Below, piece after piece: positions 33,890 to 44,100 of a stretch of DNA of 64,000 nt. This DNA comes from Siphonodentalium dalli (lineage: Eukaryota > Mollusca > Scaphopoda > Gadilida > Siphonodentaliidae), in contig CP136065.1 in assembly GCA_032622095.1 (NCBI GenBank), positions 216,792,151 through 216,856,150 of the forward strand, written 5' to 3'. The notes beneath the pieces are model-generated. The model was not told the origin of the DNA. It made no database searches and saw only the letters and a program-made list of their open reading frames with translations. The translations under genes were made by a program, and so were the position numbers. How positions within the stretch are numbered: the stretch's first letter is position 1; every line of letters begins with the position of its first letter.

Positions 33890-34470
33890 TGATCATCATG
33901 GAATTTTTTCATGCATGTTAATATTGACATGTAGATGGGAACGAGTGATTTTGGGTTGGGGTCGTTCGGCCGAAAAACATGGCCGCTGGTGGCCATCTTG
34001 GATTTCAAATTTCAATCCATTGGCGCGGGCTACAGGTCGTACTGTTCGTCTGATCATCATGGAATATGTCATGGATGCTAATATTGACATGTAGATGGGA
34101 ACGAGTGATTTTGGGGTCGTTCGGCCAAAATACATGGCCGCCAGCAGCCATCTTGGATTTTACTCTTTGCATGACTATATCCTTTGGCGCGGGCTACAGG
34201 TCGTAGCTTTGGTCAGATCTTCATGAAATTTGTCATGGATGTTAACAATGACACGTAGATGGGAACGAGTCATTTTGGGGTCAATTGGCCAAAAAAACAT
34301 GGCCGCCAGCAGCCATCATGGATTTTACTCTTTGCATGACTAAATCCTTTGGCACAGGTTAGACATTTCAATTTTTAATAGCACCTTTCCTATTCCTCCA
34401 TTTACTGTCAACCATTAAATTATTCCCCTACCTAAGTTGAGCTACAGTGTCATTGACACTTTCATTTTTA
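33890..34470 (+). repeat. E tandem repeat, three units
   Basis: Units of about 160 bp containing ACATGTAGATGGGAACGAG and GCCATCTTGGATTT. The order is one unit followed by GATTTCAAATTTCAATCC, then two followed by GATTTTACTCTTTGCATGAC, the same 1-2-2 order as the array at 62740-64000. Confidence 0.75.
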
Positions 34471-34705
34471 GTTACTTTTTGCCTTCTGATCAGTTTCTAT
34501 ATCCCCTAATTTGCAGAAGATAAATTGCATAATCGAGGTGCCCAATGGGTGAACATCACCAAGACCAGCTGAGGAACTTCAATCTGATCATAGGTCTCCC
34601 ATAGCAGAGTGAATTTGGTGATAGCCCTCTATGCAGGAGAGCGTCACTAAATTCACCCTCTGGGGACCTCATTCTGCAAATGTCAGACACACTAAATTCG
34701 GGCTT
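34471..34705 (+). mobile_element. B MITE fragment
   Basis: Contains the Bb middle (GTTACTTTTTGCCTTCTGAT), the right hairpin and the right end TCAGACACACTAAATTCGGGC. The left half is absent. Confidence 0.7.
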
Positions 34706-34955
34706 GTAGATTTTACCCGTAATATAAAATAATCACTAGAAGTGAAGGCTTTCAACTGACTCCATCTGGGTTGTATATTGCTTTGAGTAAAATATAAAAG
34801 GTGTTATTCTGACCAGAATGTGCAATCTGCTCATGCGCAATCCAGTGTCCTGGTAAAATAAATAAGACTGTAAAGGCTACGTGTGCGCAGTTTGGACAAT
34901 GGTTCTCCCTTATTAGTTCATCACTATTTTTGTTTCCAACAGATTCAAGGAGAAA

Positions 34956-35196
34956 ATGGCTGACATTCGTGACCAAAATGGGGTGATGGAATCCGATGGT
35001 ACCTTCGATGAAGACATTAGCGAAATAATGCATTCAGCTCCAGACTTGTCAGATTCCAGCTCCAATGTACAGAGTGGCTCCCCTCAGAAGAGTCATGTGA
35101 CTGGTATGAGCCAATCAGCATATGCTGGAAATATGTCCAATGTTAAACAGGCAACTGAACAGCCGGGATTGAGCCGATCTCACACCGTACCTGCAG
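34956..35196 (+). CDS. Arfip: Arfaptin, coding exon 1
   Basis: Codes [15 protein letters not shown] to the SRSHTVPA string; ends in phase 1 before GTTTTT. An AG acceptor (TTTCCAACAG) at 34941-34942 lies 13 bp before the ATG, so the transcript's 5' end is in an upstream noncoding exon not identified here. Confidence 0.88.
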
Positions 35197-38100
35197 GTTT
35201 TTGGAATTAATGTATAATTTTCTTCGCTTTGGAAAGGCTTAGTTTCTGCGCATCATATTATTTTAAACGATCATTTTCAGCAAATTCAAACACTCTATAT
35301 CCATGCTTGGTTGGGTGTTTTATCTCAAAGATACCCTGTCCAACTTATTTTTGCTTCTTCAGGTAAAGAATATTTGATTTCAGTTGAGAAACCCACCTTT
35401 CAACGCACATAGATATTAGATTTTGAATTTTGAAATCTATTTATTTTCTTCACCTCGAATTCCATATATAGTGATGCCTGGCTCTAACTGGAATTCTCCA
35501 GCATGTGCAAAAAAAATGTAAACAAACATCTTCTTTCCCATGTGATTGGGATGGTATATTATAACTATTTACATGAATAACACATGATTTCTGAATCGGG
35601 AATAAGTATACCTACATTGTACCTGTATGTATCCGCATGACAATTATCACAAGATACTGTAAATTTTGTTTCTGGTGATAATTCTCATTGTGTATTATTT
35701 CGAAAATAATATCGATCTGTCAAAGTCACTGCGAACTATGACCTCCTGAACTCTCGTTACGGCGTCTGCTCATGTCCGTATATATTTCCAGTAGAATTTT
35801 TGCTGGGCTAACAAATATTCAAGGTGGAGAAATTGATTTAAAAAATTGAGATCTAATAACTTAGAGCTTTGAAGGATAGATTCCTCAAGTCAAATCAAAT
35901 ATTTTTTACCCCCGATGCGGAAAGAAATAGTAATTTAGGGGTGTTAAATAGGACTGGCTATCTTTAACCCTTTAATGATGGGAGCTGCACTGGTGCAACA
36001 TTAAAGACCCTGTTCCTGTGCATTTCCTTTTTCATGTATAATCGAGTCTCCATTGGGAGCCTCACATATATAGGAGAATGCACTGGCTTACAAGGTCAAG
36101 ATAAATATTGGTAGGCCTGGCCAATGCATTCTCTTACATATACGAGGCGACCTGTGGGCGACTCACAGGTATAAGATGTAGATGTAGATGTTTTATTCAC
36201 ACAATAATTAGTTTACAACAAACCAACAATAATATATCAAAAATCAAGTGTAATTATTGTGTGGGAGTGGCATAACCAGGATTGGATGTCTTCCTGTCAC
36301 CCCCGTTGTCAATATAATAACTAATATATCAATGGCATAATCTCAAGTTGATGTGCTAATAAGAAAATACTGTAATTTATAACATCAAAATATTGTATTA
36401 AGTACATTGTACCGTATAGTTATGGCTATGTAGGCGTGTGCACGGCAATTTAAAGAACACTTTCTAATAGTAAGTTGGACCCTGCTTAAGTAACAATGAT
36501 AATGCGTATGTGATATTTAAATCGTGTTAGCAGGGTCCAATAAGGGCGAGTTTTCAGGGTAATCAGCACTCACGAGAATGCATTGGCACAGGGTTTTCAC
36601 ACAATTTCAGGAAGCTCCAGTCATGAAAGTGTTAATGTCATAATCAGTGTTCACACCGGCCCGAAAAATCTTTTGGCTAATTTTTTTACCAATTCTGATT
36701 TTTTTTGCCAACTTAACCAAACTTTGGCCAAATTAAATTCTCATTTCATGGTATTTGAAGGTCTTAACATGATTATACAGAATGTTAGATGTTAAATAAA
36801 AACAAATATTCATTAATATTCATAAATGGTTTATGAATATTAATGAATATTTTTTTTTATTTAACATCTAACATTCTGTATAATCATGTTAAGACCTTCA
36901 AATACCATGTCTAGACTTCTTTAACCCCACTACTGTTATTTGACAATATACCACTACCCACCATCTACCATTCAGCCTTATGAGTTATGACAGACAAAGG
37001 ATTCATTAGTGCTAATCCTCATTACTGTTTTATTGCATATGATGGCCCATGAGTGCCTTTTGTTACCCATTAAGCTGTATCACTTAATCAATTAGCAGAT
37101 GATCATACCATAAATTTGATTCTCATGTCGCTACCATTACAAAAATCAATATGGGTTTTTTTAAATAGATATCTGATTTTGTGATAAAAACTTTGGCCAC
37201 ATGAATTTTTTTTGGCAATTTCGAAAAAAATTGGCCATTGCTCAATTTGGCCTATGATAGCATGAACCCTGGCCAAAATTCACTGGGAATGCTCTTGAAA
37301 TGAGGTCCTATTCAACCAAGTTCTACCAATTATCAGCGTATATATGTCTTCATGATTTATAGCCTTTTCATTCATGCTGCTTATGTACCGTGCTGTATCT
37401 CAATTTGCACTGCAACTAGGGCTGCCACGATTCCGATGCATCATGTTTTAAAGTTCACGATGCAATGCATCGTATTGGGAGGATGCGATGCAAAAAACAA
37501 TTCATGTTTGCAGAGTTATTAATAGTCATAGATTCAAACTTTTCTGCTCAATACTTCCCATCTGGGCAGATCTGGGGACTGTATATTAGCTACAGTAATG
37601 CTTTAAATAATCGACTCCTTAACCACTGCAGAATTATGGGTAACTTTTCAGGATTTAGTTGGAAATATGGTTTGTTGCCATTCATCGGAAAGCTCACTGA
37701 GAGCTTTCCGATGAATGGCAACAAGCCATATTTCCGACTAAATCCTGTTACCCATAATTCTGCTGTGGTTAAGGAGTCTATTATTTAGAGCATTACTGTA
37801 TTACAGTCTACTTCTACGTGTAATACCTGGCCATGCATTTTGGTCATTTTACTTAGGTTTTGTAATTTACTTCAATGAATACCCTGAGGTAAACACTGAT
37901 GAGAATATACTGGTACATACTAAAAATGATTAAAGGTACTCAATCCGATCAGACGCTCCTAAATTACTATTTCTTTGGCTTCGGGGATAAAAAATATTTG
38001 ATTCGAGTCGAGGAACCCACCCTTTAAAGCTCAGAGTGATCAGATATCGATTTTTGAAGTTTATTATTATTATGTTAGAGTTATCCATCTTTATCTGCAA

Positions 38101-41100
38101 GACGTCCATTTGACCTCGTGCTTCCTCGTGCTTGTGGCCCAAAAAAAATAGAAATAATAAACTTCAAAATCGATATCTGATCGCTCTGAGCTTTGATGGG
38201 TAGGTTCCTCGACTCGAATCAAATATTTTTTACCCCCGAAGCCAAAGAAATAGTAATTTAGGAGCGTCTGATCGGATTGAGTACCTTTAAGTGGTTCATC
38301 TAGTTTTAGTTTACACAGCTGTCAGTTGCCAAAATTTTGCATCGTGATAGTAAAATCATGAATCGCATCGTGGTGGTCTGAATCATTGCAACCCTAACTA
38401 CAACACTAACATTTTTCAGCTACCAGTATATATATTTAGCTGAAGAACAAATTTGTTCTATATTTACTCAACTTGACAGACAAGTTTGCACTATTGCATG
38501 GGTTGGCGTCTGTCGTCTGTGTGTCTGTGCATACTCTCTCACCAGAGCTACATTGTGGGGTACTAGTATGCAGCCAAGAATAAGGTACATTGTGGGGTGA
38601 TTTTGAATTGTGGGGTGCAGTCCAGAATGCAATTTTTCATCTCTGTTATATTAAGTATAGCGATAGTGTGGTTTAAAACAGCCTATGGTGTCTGGGCAAA
38701 AATACGTTTTTCAGCCCACAAGAACAATTAGTCATATTCATATTGTCCAAACTTGGATATCAACAGATGTCCATCGTGATTGCATGAGATTTCATAAATG
38801 TTTCTATAGAATGGCTGCTGTGATATTTCAGAAAACTATGGAATTCCACTCACAGACACCACCACAATTTAATCATATTTATGCACAACTTTTTTTAACG
38901 ACCTACAGACCACATCCTTCATCCGATCATCACCAAACTTCATTTGGATCTTCTGGTTGACCATTAGATGGCAGCCATAAAAAAATTCCGATTTTCATCT
39001 TGCATTTTACTTTTTGTATGACTAAATCCTTTGGCACACCCCACATGCCACATTCCTCATACGATCGTCACCAAACTTCATATGGTTCTTCAGGGTGATG
39101 GGAGCTATAAAAATTTTCAGAAATTAAAAAAAAACATAAGCCAGCAGCAGCCTTCTTGGTTTTCAAATTTGATTCCATCGGCACACCCTGCAGCCCACAT
39201 TTATTGAAGAAATGTTTTGAAATAAAATAATTTCATCTACACAATACAATCCATTTACCAAAACTTTTTGATTTTCCTTCTTCTTTATCATACAATAAAC
39301 GCCTCCCTAAGTTGAGCTACAGTGTCATTGACACATTCATTATTATCTCTATCATTCATCATGTATCATCAGATATTTCTTCGATAATTTGGGTTCTCAT
39401 CAGACTTTTCAGAATATTTTGTGCTTGTTTTGGGTCTGATATTATACGGTATTGTTTTATAATGCAGTGAAATTATATACATGGACTGTAATGTATTTAA
39501 TGGTTTTTGCATTGCAAACGTACCAGCAATTTGAAGATGGGCTAATAACTCAAATGAATGTTATCACGTATATTACAATCCAACTGCTATCTTTAAATTC
39601 ATCTAGAATATGTTGCCGAACAAGAGGAAACTTGCTTCAATACCTTATAATTTGAAATGATACATTTAGCCAAATTTTGTACATATTATTTGTGAATCAT
39701 TTTACATTTGAGAATACTTATGCAGGGTATCAAAGTTATTTTCTAATTATATCTGGGTGTATGGTTTACATATTTTTCATTTACATTGTTCAGCATTGTT
39801 TTAAAAATTTTCTATAAAATGAAAGATACATGTACCATAGATGGTTGATAAACATGAATGTGGATGAGTGATAATTTGCAAGCTATTTTTCTTTTAATTT
39901 CAGCTACAAGTAACATTCCCCTCTCTGGATCACAGAGCAATAACGATTTTGTACCAAAAGGAAATGGCCCGCCAGCACAGGCTAATAACAAAATTGATGC
40001 TATTAAGGCATGGAGCGTTAACACATACAAGTGTACCAAACAATATTTATCAGAAAGACTTGGTAAAACTTCAAAAACTGTCGATGTTGAACTTGAATCA
40101 CAAATAGAATTGTTGCGAGATACTCAGAGGAAGTACGTGAACATTTTGCGGCTTACGCGGTTACTATCTAGTCATTTCTATAATGTTGTGCAGTCGCAGA
40201 AATTGCTTGGAGAGGCTTTTTCAGAGTTGTCTCAAAAATCAACGGGTTTGAATGAAGAATTCATGTCTAATGGGGAAATGCAGAGAACTCTTGTGAAGAA
40301 TGGAGAGATACTGATTAGTAAGTTATATATCTATCAGGAAATTCTCAATCACGTTTGAACTACATGTACAGATATTTATTAGCGTTGCATAAAAATCTAA
40401 ATTTATATTGTACATTTGGCCAAATTAATTTCTGTATAAGAATGATAATGTTCATGAATGTATATTGCTGTTCAATTTGTTGAAAAATGACCTACTTTAG
40501 GCTGCTTTGGGGCCAGATTATCCACTTTGTTCATCTGAACACCATGCAAGATTTCACACAAGTATTGTTTTCCACACAAGAAGTTTATCAAATTTTATTA
40601 CTAAAAAAATTTATCCTAACATCCATAAAGCATTTAAATCATGTAGTTTATTATGTCTCCAATGTGAAGGCAGTTCGGGGCATCTACTCCATAGTCAAGG
40701 GCACTTGTCCTTCAGTCCTGCTGTATGTCCATTGGTATGAAGATATCACCTTCTAACTCAAGTGTTAATTTTTGGATTTTGTTTGTCCTTAGGTTTGTTG
40801 ATTGCCCAGCTTGAGGGAAAGGATACCGGTGTAACAGTTTATCTCCCCCCCCCTGGGTATCTTGCACTGGCGCAGGATATTTTAATGCTGTACCAGTGCA
40901 GCTCCTGTTTAAGGGTTAAATCTGAAATTTCTCTTGCAGGTGCTTTGAATTTTTTCACATCATCAGTCAACACGCTATGTAACAAAACGATGGATGACAC
41001 ATTACTGACTATCAAACAATACGAGGCAGCCAGGTAAGATAAAACGATTGATGACACATTACTGACTATCAAGCAATACAAGGCAGCCAGATAAGATAAA

Positions 41101-44100
41101 ACGATGGATGACACATTACTGACTATCAAACAATACGAGGCAGCCAGGTAAGATAAACGATGGATGACACATTACTGACTATCAAACAATACGAGGCAGC
41201 CAGGTAAGATTAACGATGGATGACACATTACTGACTATCAAGCAATACAAGGCAGCCAGATAAGATAAAACGATGGATGACACATTACTGACTATCAAAC
41301 AATACGAGGCAGCCAGGTAAGATCATGTCATAAAACGATGGATGACACATTACTGACTATCAAACAATACGAGGCAGCCAGGTAAGATAAACGATGGATG
41401 ACACATTACTGACTATCAAACAATACGAGGCAGCCAGGAAATATGGCTTGTTGCCATTCATCGGAAATCTCTCGGTGAGAGTTTTCCGATGAATGGCAAC
41501 AAGCCATATTTCCGACTAAATCCTGAAAAGTTACCCATAATTCTGCTGTGGTTAAGAGGTCGATTAATAAGAGCATTACTGTACATCATCCTGCTACTCG
41601 ATATTGGACAAATTTGTGACATAAATTTATCTTCACACATTTTAACTTGTATTTGATATTTTCATTGGTTATTTCTGATAATATTGAAGTTTTTGGTTTG
41701 TTTAAAGATGCTGTAACCGTTGGCAGTGGGTATTTCTGTTGAAATAATCACATTGGTTATAACCGCCATAAACAGAAAGATTATTATATTATAGACAAAT
41801 TTGTTCTTATACAAATCATAAATTTTGTGTAAATTTCATGTTATTGTCCTGTTGGTAGTCTGTGTAATGTAAACAAATGTCATATTATGTAAACAAACAA
41901 TACGTAAACAGTATGCGATAAGCAAAACACCCAACACCAGGGAGACCACATTAATGGAAGTTTGGTTATATTAGAAATGTTTACAATGTAATGGTATTAT
42001 AGGCAATTTATAGTGCTTGCTAATCCTTGCCTCTCAAGATTTTGGCTTTGAATGGGTCACCATGATTCACTCTCCTAAAACAATTGCCAAGGTGTTGAGT
42101 GTTTTGCTTATCGCTCACTCTTTACGTGCTGTATATAAACATAATATCACATTCATACTATCATTATACTATATTGTTAGTGTATTCTTGAGGAAATTTT
42201 CATAATCTGGTAACTGTTATTTCAAAATTATAACCTATTCCAAAGGCTATTCGTGCCTTTAAATTGTATGTCTTTGTGCTGTACAACATACTGACATTTA
42301 AATTGCATTCAACAATGAAAAGTCATTTTGCTGGTAAAAAATATAAAATCCTGCCTGCCTGCCCACTATATAAAAGTATAAAATCCTGCCTGCCTGCCCA
42401 TTATATAAAAATATAAAATCCTGCCTGCCTGCCCACTATATAAAAGTATAAAATCCTGCCCATTATCCCTTTGAGTGCCAGGACGATTTTTGTATCAACC
42501 CATATACCCTGTGCCAATGCATTCTCTTATATATGCGAGTCGACCATAGGTCGCCTCGCATATATAAGAGAATGCATTGGCCTAACATTTTTTTTTTTTT
42601 TTTTTTTTTACAATTGTTTTACAATTTTAATAATTTATTCTTATATTCTTTAACAGAATTATTTTGTAGGTTTAGGGCCGATAAGATCGGCCCCTGGCAC
42701 TCAAAGGGTTAAATAAAAATATAAAAACCTGCCTGCCCATTTTGCAAAAAAGTATCGGAGAAACAATCAATTTTGTGTGGCATAAGTTGAACGTTTTTTT
42801 CTTCGAATTTGATGACAATGGGTTGGGTATGTTGTTGATGTTTTGAAGTACCAGGTTTATTGACTTCATTGTTAACAATCATCTTGACGCTGTCATCCAA
42901 TCATCAGGACATGTTTTCAAGTCCTCTTCACATGATGTTTTACTTGATTGAATAGATTCTGTAAAATAGAATTATTTAATTTGAAACCCCTCCACTGTAA
43001 TTACAGTAATACCCTAAATAATCGACTCCTTAACCACAGTAAAATTATGGGTAATTTTTCAGGATTTAGTTGGAAATATGGCTTGTTGCCATTCATCGGA
43101 AAGCTCTCACTGAGAGCTTTCTGGTGAATGGCAACAAGCTATAATTCTGCTATGGTTTAGGAGTCGATTATTTAGGGCATTACTGTAAATGGAACAACTT
43201 ATTGCATTCTCTGTATATCTCCTGTGGTTATTATACCCCCATTTTTAGCTCAAATTGAAGTCAAGTTTGAGCTGTTGCCAAGGGTTGGCACCCAAACATT
43301 CATAAAAAATTTCCGTTAGCACACCCTGAATGTAACATCTCTCATCTGATCATCACCTAACTTAATATGGATCTTCGGGGTGACCTCTGGATGGGAGCCA
43401 TTGATTTATTTTATGAAATTCGTTAAAAATCATGGCCAAGTTCAGGTAATGCACGGGTCTCAATGGAAATTTGTTATGGATGTACACTACTATGAGGACA
43501 TTCAATTGTGTGTTCAATCATTTTGTTCGGGTTTTCCGTTCTAAAGTTATTCATCTTTGTTTATCTGGAAATGTTGGCTTTTCATTTGTCCGAGCAGATA
43601 TCTCCGCCACCGGTTGTCAGATCTCAACGAAATTTGGTATGGATGTACACTACTATGAGGTGATTCAATGGACTGTTCAATCTATTTTCCCCTGGTTTTC
43701 CATTCTAGAGTTATTAATCTATGTTTATTTGGAAATGTTAGGTTTTTTTTTTCCTTCTGAGCAGATATCTCAACCATTGGTTTTTGGATCTTTATGAAAG
43801 TTCACCTCTATGAATACATTCAATGGAGTGTTCAATCATTTTGTTCAGGTTTTTCTTTCTAGAATTATTCATCTTTGTTTATCTGAAAATACTGATTTTT
43901 TGGTCCGTCTGCTGGAGTACATGTATCTCAGTCAAAATTTGAAATAAGATATGGCCAAAACATTGAGAAAATATTTTTTCTAAACATAAACCCTTGAAAT
44001 TCGAAATCTGGGCATAACCACCTGTTGTTGGAGATCATTTATGTCAGTATAAATGTATCTGTGTCTTTGAGTTCTGTAAAATGATTGTTTTTTCTACACC

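Noticed and set aside
38685-38960. 91-codon frame
   Set aside because: Lies wholly within an E repeat.
40839-41129. Minus-strand frame with repeated [15 protein letters not shown]
   Set aside because: It is the complement of the exon-derived tandem array.
41034-41388. Array units as extra in-frame exons of arfaptin
   Set aside because: There is no AG acceptor with a pyrimidine tract before the units, and reading through the first donor meets TAA at once.
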